From contig OX485805.1 of NCBI GenBank assembly GCA_950295325.1, forward strand, positions 40,659,501 to 40,723,500: a DNA stretch of 64,000 bases. The letters run 5' to 3'. The DNA is from Polytrichum commune. Its lineage: Eukaryota > Streptophyta > Polytrichopsida > Polytrichales > Polytrichaceae. The position numbers were made by a program, and so were the translations under genes. A model generated the notes under the pieces. That model ran no database searches, was not told the origin of the DNA, and was given only the letters and a program-made list of their open reading frames with translations. Below, in pieces: positions 33,000-44,914 of this stretch. The stretch's first letter is position 1. Each line of letters opens with the position of its first letter.

Positions 33000-34390
33000 A
33001 TGGGGTGGTACTAGAGTCCTAATTGGTGAGTATTGAGTATCTTGGAGATTGTGATTCCGATAATGTAAGGGCGAGTTTTCATGTAGGCCGCTTGCCCACC
33101 AGAGTCTAGTGTAAATAAGGACAAACCCGTCCAAATGTAGAGGGAGTCTAGTGGGGTAGGGTTTGTATGTGTCAGCTAGTTACTCCCAACTTCCTCAAAT
33201 CCAGGCCCACCACCTCAATCCTCCTCCAGGTTGAAACTTCTTCCTCCTTCTGAAAACCACGTTTTCAACCCTTCGGTGACCGGAACCGGTAGGTCAAGGA
33301 TTATGTAGTGGAAGTCTAGCAGCTCGTGTCCACGGCCCTCCATATTATAGCAGACCGCCGTAATGTGGTTGGACGATGACTTCTGCTTATTTACATGCGA
33401 ACACCTCCACCCCACTCTTTTATAGAATCTAGTGGGCGAGCGACCTGCGTGGAACCTCTCACCCTAAGTCTATTCCACTCCACCATATTCGCATGGTTTT
33501 TCGAGCACCAACACACGAGTTCACCCATGCCTTTGCAACTTTCGGTATTTCCAAGGTGATGGGAAACGCAGTCTTCAAGTTTGGCTAAGTCCCGGGCTTG
33601 TATGTGATGCCCGGCGTTCTTCCCAATAGGTGGTGGGGAGCTCAAACCCTAAATGCCGGAGTGTTTTTGCATCGATTCAAGTGAAGATTTCATGGCAAAA
33701 ATAACCAAAAAAAAATGTCTTCGGAAATATCTCCACATTGCAGAATAGATCAACATTCACTGTTTATGCTCGGTGGGTTGCATGCAACCTGCTATTGTGT
33801 CAACATTTGTCCAGCTGAATGTGAATTTTACAGACTCTTTATGCATCATTTTAAGAGTAAGCATCTCTGGGTTGGATTTTTTTCTTTTCTTTTCTTTTGC
33901 TTCATACATGATACATCCTTCAGCAGCTCATTGTGGAAAACTGATCATATTCGAGCGATGAGGTAGTCTGCAGTGAAGGTTTGGAATTAAGTTCAAGTAA
34001 GCTCACATATTTCTGTTCATGTTTCTGAGTCAAAGTATGAACAATACTCACAACTATGGTACAGAAATACAATAACTGGTTATTTGATATGCATATCCTA
34101 CAACGTTGAATGCCTTGGAAGTGCACTGCAATGTTTGGAAAATCAGTGAGTGCTATTCGTATCGGAATATTCATGGATGATAACATGCAGCATTGAACTG
34201 AAAATGCACAGATTTTCCGGTTTCAAACTTGTGGAACAACTGAGTCTAGCCTCTTGAGAAATTTCAAGTGACTAAATCAAACATAATGCACCTTGAGGTT
34301 TATACATGTGTGCAAACACAATTTACCATATTTTTTAAATTAATTTTTTTTGGGTATTTATTGATGTATTATGGACCATAATGCATGGAG
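33000..34390. other. Intergenic with unassigned open frames
   Basis: Two overlapping reverse frames (33645-33391 and 33415-33215) have protein-like composition, including a CWCSKNHAN stretch, but no family I recognise and no splice-supported structure. A degraded exon is possible. Confidence 0.3.
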
Positions 34391-34393
34391 AGA

Positions 34394-34601
34394 GGAAATT
34401 TATCGTAAACAAGCATACCTCTCATTCATCTAACATGAAAGTCCTGAAATAGTATGCATCGTGAAGTTTATTATTTGTAGTTGATTTTCTCCATAATTAG
34501 TTCAGTCCAAGTCATTTGAGATGAATTGGCCATCAACCTATAGGGGGCCCATTTTTTTTTTGGATGGATGGATGAGAGGTATGGTCGTATGCAGTAATTC
34601 C
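34394..34601. mobile_element. Short TIR element, 'acctctcatccatc' family
   Basis: Ends ggaaatttatcg..caagcatacctctcattcatc and, in reverse, ggaattactgcatacgacc..acctctcatcc are inverted. The same termini occur at 40984-41580 and more weakly near 30380-30640. No clear target duplication. Confidence 0.6.
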
Positions 34602-36050
34602 CTCTCTTGATAATGCACCACCCGTAAGTTAGTGTATTTCGCATGTAAGGTACTAGGGCCTTAAAGCATCAATTTAAGAAACTCTTGCTATTTTGGGTAG
34701 GTTAAGTAGCTTGGAAAATTTTCCACAAAAAATCCATAGATTAGCGAATTTATACGAAGTCTACAAAAAAAATTAAAAATTAAAAATATATGCAACCTAG
34801 AAAAATTCTCAAAGTCGTTTTAAGGAAAGAACCTTTTATTGTCAACTAGGGGGTGGGGGTCTATTGATGTTGGATTGCTAAGTGAGGATCATCACAAAAC
34901 CAACCTTATTGCACATGAGGATCTGTTATAAATGAAGGTGTCGTCCCCCTTATGTGGATCACTTATTACACCACCTCGTTGAGCAAATAGATCCCCAACC
35001 AATCATTGTGATTGGCCAAAGTTGGTGCTCTTCTAAAAGTGTTCTTGCATGCTTCTTACGCCGATGTTATGAATGGCCAAAGTGGTGTTATTTAATACTT
35101 AATGCCGCATGAGATTACTCTATTTCAACAATTACTTACTTGATGGCCTCATTGCACTCACTTGCTTATGGCTTAAGGATTAAAAACAAGTGTCACCAAA
35201 AGGAAGGTGACACTTTAAGGCCTCAATACCTTAAGTAAGAGCCCACTCACATTCCCGTCCATAAAAAGAGCTAAGGTACGTGGGTCTTATTTGATTACGC
35301 TTCTTAATTGGACACCTATATTTTGAGTGGTACCTACATGTATGGCAACGTTTCTAGTTTTAACATTGGACATCAAAAGACACAAATATGTATTATATTA
35401 AGATTGGACTATCAATGTAATGCCTAAACTCTTAAATTGTATGAATCTCAATTACGATCCTAGAACTTGAAATGGCTATCTTTGTGATTTGCAATTGTTA
35501 TCCACACGGGACAACTCCTTGGCAATTCCCAAGCCAATCCAACAACAAAAATTGCACGCACAATAAGACCACAAGATAACTTACTTAAGGCGTATGTGCC
35601 TAAATTGAACACAACAATAATTTAAATACCTATATTTTAGTGGTATGTGGTTAGGTGTGGATCTAAGCAATGGCACCAAAAAGACATGTGCTTAGAAAAG
35701 ATTCGACTACGTGCTCAAAACACATTAACCATTCTAGCTCAATAGTCAACATGATTTTTTTCGGGGGGAGGGGGGGGTATGTGACCACTTAATGAACACG
35801 AGAATCTTCACTTTGATAATCAATAAGATATTCATACGAGCTCCACACATTATGAGCTACAAACACGGTTTGGATTCGCTAATCATCTTGGACTTCATAT
35901 CCTATGAGAAGTGGGAAGAATTTTTATGCTAATATCACATCAAAATGTAACTTATGAGATGTTTGGCGCCAAATAATTAAACCCAATAAGTGATGAGTTA
36001 CCAAGAAATGAACCAACCTGACAAGCAACGATACCCCACACGTGCCCACA
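34602..36050. other. Intergenic; includes a reverse copy of a dispersed repeat
   Basis: Most of the stretch shows nothing recognisable. At 35640-35940 a reverse-strand copy of the 'cacccacttctc' family is present (cttggacttcatatcctatgag, ggagctcgtatgaa in reverse). Confidence 0.5.
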
Positions 36051-36054
36051 CACT

Positions 36055-36430
36055 TATTCACCTGCCCAGCCCGCTACCCCTTTACCCAAATATCCACCTA
36101 CCCTGCCCGCTGCCCCAGAATCGCACCACAGTAGAAAACGCTCTGCCCGGAAATAAATTCAAACTGCCCAGCCCGGGATAGAGTTTTCTCCATCTGCCCG
36201 GTACCCCAAGAATCGCGAAGGTGCGCAGAACCCGGGAGCGTATTCTGCCCTCCTTTACTGCCCAGAGCCTGAGACATCCCGGGCCTGCCTTGCTGGCAAC
36301 CTCCAGGACGAGGCCGGGCCCAGGCAGCAAGTGACCACCCGGCCCGTCCTGGAGGCATCGGAGCCTCCTCGCTCTTCCGGATCTCTTGCGTTGCTTGCTC
36401 CCGGGCAATCATCTCCTTTTTGTCCCTCGT
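36055..36430 (+). repeat. GC-rich region with recurrent ctgcccgg motifs
   Basis: Variants of ctgccc(a/g)g(c)ccg and cccggg occur many times within 370 bases. Long open frames on the reverse strand follow from the low stop density. It lies about 750 bases upstream of the GC1 start and could belong to its distal promoter or an unrelated element. Confidence 0.45.
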
Positions 36431-37174
36431 CCTCGCAACTGCGGATGATCCGATCCGCCTTGACTCCCTCCCTATCTCCCTGTCACCCATTTGCACCGAG
36501 TTTGTGGTGGTGCGGTTTTTAGTTAGGGCAATAGGGATTCGAGGTTTTCTCAACTCATAGCTCGGTGTGGAGCCTTGGTGGAGCGCAGGAGCAGGAACAA
36601 GGGATTGGTTGATGGAGGGAGAGAAGCAAAGGATGTAGAGGTTATGATGGTGTTAGCTTTAGGTTAGGCTCCTTGGGAGGCTTACTTTACTTGCTTACTT
36701 AACCTCTGGTGTTGCGGTTCTCATCTCCAGCTAATGCGGTGGTGCTAAGATGGAGCGGGGTCGTTGCGCAGGGTTTTAGTTTAGGGAACAGAGGGAGACA
36801 CATGGAAACACATGGAAAATACATGGATACATAGAGTATTGGAGAGCTCTGGGCGCAATTTGTGATTAAAGACAGCTTACGTCTGGGTTGGCGAGGTTGT
36901 TGTGTTGTTGTTGTGGGGCGAGGTGTGAAGGGTTTTCCACTATGCAACCTGGCGATCATACATTATTGGGTCTGCTCTCATTACCCAGAAGTGGCCGGTG
37001 CGGTGGTGGGTGGAATATAATTATTATTTCTGTCAACCGGTGTGGAAAGGCTGAGAGGGGGCGTTACCAACGTCAACAATATCAACATCAACATCTATTT
37101 CAAGAAGAAGAAAAGGCAGAGGTGCAATTATAGATTTGGAGTGGATTGATCTCTTTATCCCGGAATCGCAAAAA

Positions 37175-40100
37175 ATGGAAACCTCGGTGGCGGGGCGGAA
37201 TTCCCGTGTAAGGCCGCCCCGCCCTGCGTTTGAATCCAATGGGTTTGCTTGCAGCCAGAGTGTGACCCAAACTCAACAACATCAACAAAGTTCAAGCAAT
37301 GGGTGGGTAGCCACGTCTCTTATCGAGTCGAGTGTTTGGAGCTCGCCGCCCTCGCCTTTGATGGACCTTAGCACGCCTGTGCCTCGCTCCCGTTCCATTC
37401 AGGTACCTCATGTCCGAGCACATCATATCTGAGAAGGGTTTGGGTGGTTTTTGTTGAATTGGGTTGTTTGGCTCAAGATAGGTATTGAAGACTTTTGCCA
37501 GGTTTATATATATATGTATATAAAATACTTGCATATGGCAGTTTTCATGAGCATGTTACCTTTCTTCTACTGCAACTTAGAAGACACTTACCTAATGACA
37601 TGGCTTGACTTGAATCAGTTGACTTTTGTTTATCAGAGGTTGTGTAGAATTTAGTTGTATTCTGTTTGAAGAATTTCGTCAGAATGTTGTGAGTGGGACC
37701 TTAGCACATCTGTTCCTCTCTCCCGTTCCATTCAGGTCCTGGTTTTCCCAGTCTTGCTCATGTTCGAGCAGATGTCGTCTGAGAAGGTTTTGGGTGGTTT
37801 TGTTGGGTTAAGATAGGTATTGAAGACTTTTGTCAACTCTTGATATATATCCTTATCCTCGCACATGGCAGCTTTCATGAGCATGATACCTTTCTTCTAT
37901 GTAACCTGTTGGAAGAATTTCGTCAGAATGTTGTGAGTGATCAGAATGGAGTTCCCTGATGCTACTTTGTGGTGGCTTGATGGATTGGCATTTGGACAGT
38001 AGAATGTTCACTATTTGACATAGTTTCTCGGAGTTGGAGTAATCAGCAACCCATCAGAGGCTAAGTTATAATACTTCATGATACCTTCATACCTTCACAG
38101 CTCAGAACGTGACAAGGTGGATGGGTTGAATGCAGGTGCCACATATTCGGCAGCTGTGCAACTGGGATTGCGGTTTGGCATGTGTGTTGATGGTATTGAA
38201 GGTTTTGGGTATCGAGGGCTGTGATCTCAAGTACCTTAGCCAGCTTTGCCAAACGACGAGGTACATTGTGATATTAGCTTTTGATATTTATCGTCACATA
38301 TGCCAGCTTTGATGAGCATGTTACCTATCTTCTGCTGCAACTTAGGAGACACTTAGTGACATGGCTTGACTTGACACTCGGTTGAATTTTTTTTTTCAGA
38401 GGTTGTGTAGATTGTAGTGTGTAATGTAATGGGAGAATTCTTCCAGAATGTTGTGAGTGATCAAAATGAGGTTCCCTGATGCTAGTTTGTGGTGCCTCTA
38501 TGGAATAGCATTTGGACAGTGGATCTTGCAAGTTAGAAGGCACTCAGTGACATGGCTTGCTCAGCTGCTCAGGCTTGTGCCCAGAGATTGTAGTCTGTAA
38601 TCTGTTGGAGGATTTTGTCAGAATGTTGTGAGTGATGAAAATGAGGTTCCTGATACTAGTTTGTGGTGGCTTGATGAATAGCATATGGACAGTGGACCTT
38701 GCGCACTTACTGCGCCACTTTGCAGTGGATGTGGCATTTCTGACTGTAACGATCGGCGCCAATCCAAATTTTGCAGTTGAAACCTTCTACAAAGTAAGCT
38801 TACTGCAAGACCCTTCTAAGTCATGTTAGTGTTTCTTTCAAGTATGATCCTTTCGCTCAAATTCAAGGGGTGATATTTAATAATCACCATTTTGGGCTTA
38901 CTTTTTAGCCTCGTTCCTGCTGGTGTGCCATCCAATGCAATTTCTGTAGATAACAACTTCAAAACCCTGTGAAGATATGGTGGTGTCTGAAATTCATCTA
39001 TTTGGTATTGGCAATTGTCCTTGTCACAAGCCAGAAATTGCAGTGCAATTACTCTGCCATGTTGAGAGGTTGAAAATTTACCCTTTCAACACTCTGGATT
39101 GATGAAACTTGAAACTGATCACTGAAAGTGTGTCCTGGATGTGGACCCTAGGAGAACATGGAAGAAGATGGGGAACGTGTGAATAAGTTGTTTGAAAAGG
39201 CCCCCCAAGTTGGGATACAAGTGCAGGTGAACTTCATTTGTCCTGACTTTATCAGTTGTTATTGTTTTCCAAGTATGGCCATTTGGTGCATCTTCTCACT
39301 TTTATAACTTCTGTTGTGGAACAGTGGAGATCGATCACTGGCGAAGAGCTCTCAATCCTGATACTGTCTGGTCGGTATTTAGCAATTGCATTGGTTGACA
39401 AGCGTAAGCTTAGGTATGTTTAATGCTTTCGATTCTAATGGTTTCATGTGAATGAAGTTTGGAGTTATGTGATTGGGTTTTAAGAAGTGGATCATGTAAG
39501 ATATCCAGGAAACTTATTTTGTCAAATAATAGCTTCTTTCTTTGTTGGATACAAAAAGCAGTCACCCGTGGTTGGACGAGCTTTGCCTTGCCGATTGCTG
39601 TGGCCTCAATACTGGATATACAGGTACCAACTGACACCAGTCTCAGCATTTCCTCTAGTCTTAGCTTGTTCTGTCTTTGAATCTGGAAAGTTATTATCAG
39701 TGCATAATTTTTTTGTTACTGATGCTCATTATACATGGGTGCCGCAGGTCATTATGTTGTCATTTGTGGATATAACATGGACACTGATGAGTTTGAGATT
39801 AGAGACCCAGCCAGCAGCAGGTGAGTCATTTACTCGTGAGTGTGGGTGGTCGTTTATTCTATAATTAAATTGATGCTCATTGTTGTCAGCTGATATCCTC
39901 CTTTTATTCCTTTGCAGTATGAGTGGGAGGATTTCCTTAGATGCTCTGGATGAAGCTCGCAAATCCTTTGGCACTGATGAAGACATTCTTCTTGTAAGGT
40001 TTCTCCTCTATGTCCATTATGCAGTTGACAGAAATCACTAGGTATCACCTGAGAATCATGTGACTTGACAATGATGGAATGAGCAAACTCTTAGATAAAC

Positions 40101-40325
40101 TTATTTTCTGAAAGTGGGGAGCCTACTTCAAAATTACAGTGCTCCCACATGATGTAGTGGAACACACCCACTTGTTGTTTCTTAGTTCTTGCGACTACAC
40201 AAGAGGGCACTGTAGGATTATCATTGAGGAAATTGTGTTGAATGCAGGTATCACTGAACGAATTTGACAGAGACTCTTCTTCATTGGGGGTGCTCTCGAT
40301 AAACTGTTCTGAGAAAGTAGTCTAG
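37175..40325 (+). CDS. GC1: Guanylyl cyclase 1-like protein (peptidase C39-like fold)
   Basis: Nine exons give a 305-residue protein with every intron GT-AG and in phase: 37175-37402, 38136-38260, 38682-38793, 39152-39226, 39325-39413, 39562-39623, 39748-39820, 39918-39993 and 40248-40325. Plant GC1 proteins (Pfam Guanylate_cyc_2) are soluble proteins reported to make cGMP. Diagnostic segments are VPHIRQLCNWDCGLAC (residues 77-92), SIWTVDLAHLLRHF (118 onward), TIGANPNF, LSGRYLAIALVDK, TGYTGHYVVICGYN and FEIRDPAS (246-253), then ARKSFGTDEDILL. This matches the order of Arabidopsis GC1 almost end to end. Residues 1-76 (Gln/Ser-rich) are not conserved in that family. ATG 37175 is the first ATG after the upstream in-frame stop at 37052. 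An untranslated 5' exon and an alternative last exon are possible. Confidence 0.92.
37369..38710 (+). repeat. Repeated exon-edge blocks within GC1 introns 1 and 2
   Basis: The 3' end of exon 1 plus the following intron (37369-37500) recurs at about 37699-37830, still reading DLSTSVPLSRSIQ before a gt. The sequence leading into exon 3 (cagaatgttgtgagtgat... to catatggacagtgg) has two further copies at 37910-38010 and 38435-38535. The second still carries an acceptor followed by SIWTVDLAS and a stop. Blocks with gagcatgttacct and gacatggcttgacttg also recur at about 37548, 37875 and 38315. Confidence 0.8.
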
Positions 40326-40620
40326 TGCTCTTAAAGCTCTAGAACTGCCAGGAAGGCTAGATTCACTCGCATACCAAGAGCCAGCACACACAAAGCATCC
40401 ACTTACCTCTCTTGGGTTGTGTAAATGGTTCTGGAGCACATCAGTTGCAGGAATCATTTTTCTGTACACCACAGTTCTGTATAGTGTTGGGGTGGTTTTT
40501 TTGAGCGAGATCACCCTTGCTTCAAAACTAGTGATTCTACTGCAAGGTTTGTTCACTGTCAGGTTAGGAGCAATAAGTTGGTCTAGTTACCTACACCTTT
40601 GTACATTGCAATCGCTGTGA
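40321..40620 (+). other. Open frame after GC1 stop, possible alternative last exon
   Basis: From the acceptor-like tag at 40318-40320 the frame is open for 99 codons to a TGA at 40618-40620. It reads SSALKALELPGRLDSLAYQE and then a hydrophobic stretch (STSVAGIIFLYTTVLYSVGV, and LASKLVILLQ). Joining exon 8 (phase 0, ending at 39993) to this acceptor would keep the frame and add a hydrophobic tail. The family-typical ending is the exon at 40248, so this may just be 3' UTR. Confidence 0.3.
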
Positions 40621-40983
40621 CTTGTTGGTAGCAAATGCACTCCAAGTTTGTACCTGGCGATAATATAGATTATTTGAAGGCATGTTCTGCCTACGATGCA
40701 GTTTCTTAATCTCAATTTGAGAAGTTTACATATGGCAGCATTGTTGAGCTCATTGTTTGACATGAATTTTTTTGGCTTGCACAAGGAAGTTGGTTTACAT
40801 TGTTTTAGATTGAATATATTGAATTTGCTGTGTGATAAAGGTTTTTGCAGTCTCCACTTGTGCAATTCCAGAAGCCTGAGATTATTGAGATTATTTGCAA
40901 CAGTAGTTGAAGACGTTAATAGATGTTTAATTTCTATTTTTGGAGTCAAGGTATTGTTTGAGGTGCTGCTTAGTGGAGAGATG

Positions 40984-41580
40984 GAATTATTGCACACAAG
41001 CGTACCTCTCATCCATCTGGCATCAAAACTTCACTCTTAAAGGTATGTGGGTGTTATTCGGTTTGTTTTTTCATGTTCTCCATCTTCTACGGATTAGATT
41101 CACACAGCAAGACTTGAGTTGCATTAGCAGATCTATGATGAAGCATCAGCAAAAGCTGGATTGAAAATCGGACCTCTCCTGATTTAGTTATGGTTGTTGG
41201 AAGTGCATGTTGTTATTTATTTGACTAAATACATAGGTCCTCCCAATTGTGTTGAATTGTGCGGAGTAGTTAATAAAATCTGAAGGTGTAGTAGTCCAAT
41301 CTCTGCCAAACATGTGTATCTTTGGAGTTTGGTCTTTGATCCTCAGCTAACCATGCACCAATCAAGTATAGGTGTCTCATCAAACAAGGTACTGAATAAC
41401 AACTATATACTTTATATGTTTGTGGCTGATCCATCTCTAATGGCTCGGACTAGATTAATTTGGGGTCTTTGAAGTTTATCTTGGTGTCAAATTAACCATG
41501 AAAAGGAACACCTGAGCTCCATACAATTTCGTGTCTTTCATGTTGGATGAATGAGAGGCATGCTTGTATGCAATAATTCC
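40984..41580. mobile_element. 597-bp TIR element, 'acctctcatccatc' family
   Basis: Left ggaattattgcacacaagcg and right (in reverse) ggaattattgcatacaagc are followed on both sides by acctctcat(c/t)catc, giving about 40 bases of inverted repeat. The interior includes the block gtagtccaatctctgcc/aatcaagtataggtg shared with the 'cacccacttctc' dispersed repeat, tying those repeats to this family. No coding capacity seen. Confidence 0.7.
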
Positions 41581-41884
41581 TTCTTGTCACACTCAATTCT
41601 TAATGGCCCGAGCCTTTTTAACATAGTAACACATGATGTTATGTTATACAGAATGAAGGTTCCAAGGCTAAAAAAAGCTCTGTGAAGCACACTTGTTGAT
41701 ATAGATTCAAAGTTCACATCCATACAATTGATGTCTTGATATGACTCTGAAACTCCATGCAAGCAATTTTTAGTTTCAAAGTAGGTAAACTCCTCATACA
41801 TTGAGATTACATAGCTTTGGGTTGAAAACTCTCTAGGTCTTATGAGCATGTGTTGTTTTATGGCGCATCGAAACATGAAAGCTC

Positions 41885-43540
41885 ATAATGACTATTTATG
41901 GATGATATACGAACACATGCTAATTTAAGAAATAGTGAAACTTAATTGAGACATTCAAGAGTGAATGTCTGATCAAGGGTATATAAAATGATGATTAATG
42001 TCAATGTGTCAAGTTTTGTTCAATTATGATTTGATGTACTATTCTTATGAATATTGAACGTTTAGATCAATTCTAGTAATTTATGGGACATTGGACGGTC
42101 CAAAGTCATGTAAAATTTTCTTGAATGTCTTTTATAAATGTTTACAACTTTTTCTTTTGGAAAAGTGAAACTTGGACATGAAATTTGAATCTTCCAATTA
42201 TGTAACTTTCATACTCAAATATGCTGATTTGTTCTTACTGTATCAATATTCTGTTGACAAATTCCAATAATGTATAGGCTATAGTATTGTGAGAGGGTTG
42301 TTGTAGTGTTCTTTTCATGTAAAGGAAATAAATTATTAAGAAGTATTTCAAGCTAAAAAGTTATTTCCAAATGGTTGCAATGATTAAAAATAAAAGATTG
42401 AATAATCCTTTATTCAAGTTAGTAATCATTTTGACTCCAATTGATATATAAAAATACTTAAAACATAATAACTTGTATAATATAAATTTTGATTAAATTA
42501 AAAATAGATGTTATACATTATAATTAATTGAATATATAACAATAATTATTGTATTGAATAATGTTTTATTTAAACCAATAATTATGCCATTCTCAATATG
42601 GTCTAGACATGGATGGTACAAAAATCTTGCGAATATAAGAAATCATGTAAAACACATTAATGATTAAGAGATCACCTAATCAAATAATATTGAGTATCCA
42701 TAATTTTATAATTAAGAATACAAGAAACCTACAAAGATATAATAAAAAATACTAAATTCAGTTCATTTGCACCAACTATTATGCCAAAGTCTACATGATA
42801 AAAACATTGATGATTTAAAAAGAAGTGAGGTAGAAGGAATAATGTAAATAAATGATGAAGAAAATACTAAATCATTTGAAACAAAATTTTGATGATAATT
42901 CATTATATTCAAAAAGATTGAGCATCAACAATTGACCAAAATACATTGATCACGTTCAATGTAGGTAATTGCAACCCCTGGGGCTAGACACTTCATACCA
43001 CATAGGAATTGACATGAGTGTAGAAAGGGTTCATATTGGAGGTATAAGTGTACAAATACATAAGGGAGAGGCATTGTTTTTCTCTAGTATGTACACTTAA
43101 ACAAGGCTATTAAGAATTTAAAAATAAGGTAAACATACAAAAGGGTAGGAGAAAAGATTGACAATAGATGTGTATATGTAATAAAGACCTCATTGTTTCA
43201 TGATTTATATTTTGTACATGTAGTGGAGGCATTTATCACATTAGATTGAAATGCTTAGTATATATACACAAATCCATTTTTAAGCCTAACATTAGTATGT
43301 ATACTTTTCTTTTTCTTCTTTGCATTTCTCATATTTAAAGAGATTTTATTTTATAATAACCCACACACGTCATTCAAGTCTACCCCTAGGGATTGCAACC
43401 TAGCTTACTTAAAATTATACATGTTGTTGAATCAAATCATACTTGATCATGTCATGGATGCAATGATATACCATGTTGGAGACCGCATTATTCTAACCTT
43501 GGGTGGCTTAACCTCAAATTTTGTATCAGATCCAAATTAT
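41885..43540. other. Very AT-rich intergenic stretch
   Basis: Dense stops in all frames and no recognisable repeats or genes. Confidence 0.5.
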
Positions 43541-43984
43541 GGCCTTGGATTTACGCCACCCTAACATAAAAATTTATGTTCATTGCATCACGGCGTAGCG
43601 AAGCCCTAGATGTGTGGTTCCATGAAACAAACACCATGAAAACTTCATTGGAACCATAACACATTCGAGGAGTGACATCATGTACAATGTGGTCTTTTAA
43701 ATAACTAACTAAATAAATAAATAACTTTTTGAGGTTGTCATGAACATGAAAGAATCTTTTGATGAATTGTCTCATCTCCCACATTCAATCAAATCTTCTT
43801 GCAATGACAATGATTATAAATCTCCAACTTACAAAGTTTTCACACTTGATTCAATGGATGAAGATGCCTCTTGACCGAATGGACCTAAGTTGCAATCCTA
43901 AACGCATGCATTAAACCATGACCTCTTTATTGATCAAGCCTACTCATTTGGGTTTCCAATTCTATCATAGTATTGTATTTTTTG

Positions 43985-44863
43985 TCATCCTAGTCTTCAC
44001 ACTCATAGTTGAATGAAGATGGCCCCCTAATGGATTTATATAGGGGACATTTCAACACAAAATGAGTATCATTTTCCACTGCATTATAGGAGCGAAAGTG
44101 GCATAGTCTAGAATCTCTAAAGATAGGGGTAGTTGACCATCGTCTAGTTTCAATGTCTAGTCTATGGTCCGAGGTGCAGTAGGCAACAATTATCTTGTGT
44201 TGGGTGGTGTCAATGATTGCTTCAAGTACAATTCACATTCGTAGTTGAGAAAAATCTTGAGGTGGAGGAAATCTAGTTTCTTCCATGAGAGATCGAAAGA
44301 GTTCCACTCTGTAGCAAAAAAATGCCTCCTTAATATCATCATATGATATTTTAGATATGATTGGGTTGTCATGGGTGTCCCATTAAGATAGACACCATTA
44401 TGTCTTCCAAATGATTGTTGATTTGTGCCAGGTGTTGAAATCCTTGTTTCGTCGGGTGTTTGGAAAGTGGGGTTGCTTTATTGATTGACTAAGAGGGGGA
44501 TAGGTGGGCGAGCCATTGTTGAAAGCCTATAGTGAGCTTGAGAATGTGTAATCCCATGGGAAGTTCTCCAAATTGGCCAAGAAATTATATACGGTATGTA
44601 GTCGAAGAACGCACTTTGTTGTGAGACATCACATGCATCTTCATGCCCTTCTTGAAAACCTTATAATGAGATTTTTTCAAGTCGCCTCCCCAATTTTCAG
44701 TGTCATATGTGAAGGTTGGGAGTACCAAAGCTTTGAATATATGGGATTTGAATTCCCAACATGCGACTTTGACTATTGCTTCTTTTCTTAAGGTGCCTGT
44801 TAAGGCTTTCATATGGTGTTGGTTGAAAAATGAAAAGCTACATGTTAATGACAAGTGTGCCAA
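43985..44863 (-). pseudogene. LINE (non-LTR retrotransposon) C-terminal ORF2 remnant
   Basis: Reverse frames read the region after the reverse transcriptase core: EFKSHIFKALVLPTFTYDTE then NWGGDLKKSHYKVFKKGMKM, then FGELPMGLHILKLTIGFQQW. After stops and shifts comes RRWSTTPIFRDSRLCHFRSY followed by AVENDTHFVLKCPLYKSIR. The last part is the C-terminal zinc-ribbon-like C..C....H....C module, with the second Cys replaced by Arg. Only the 3' part of a LINE survives, as is common after 5' truncation. The Tc1-like remnant lies directly upstream of it (higher coordinates) on the same strand. Confidence 0.8.
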
Positions 44864-44914
44864 AATTCAAGCTCAAAAAACTTACCAAAAGAAAAAAGAA
44901 AAAATACTCACAAT

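Noticed and set aside
36098-36553. 151-codon reverse frame upstream of GC1
   Set aside because: Overlaps other open frames on both strands in a GC-rich ctgcccgg-repeat region; no domain, so likely chance.
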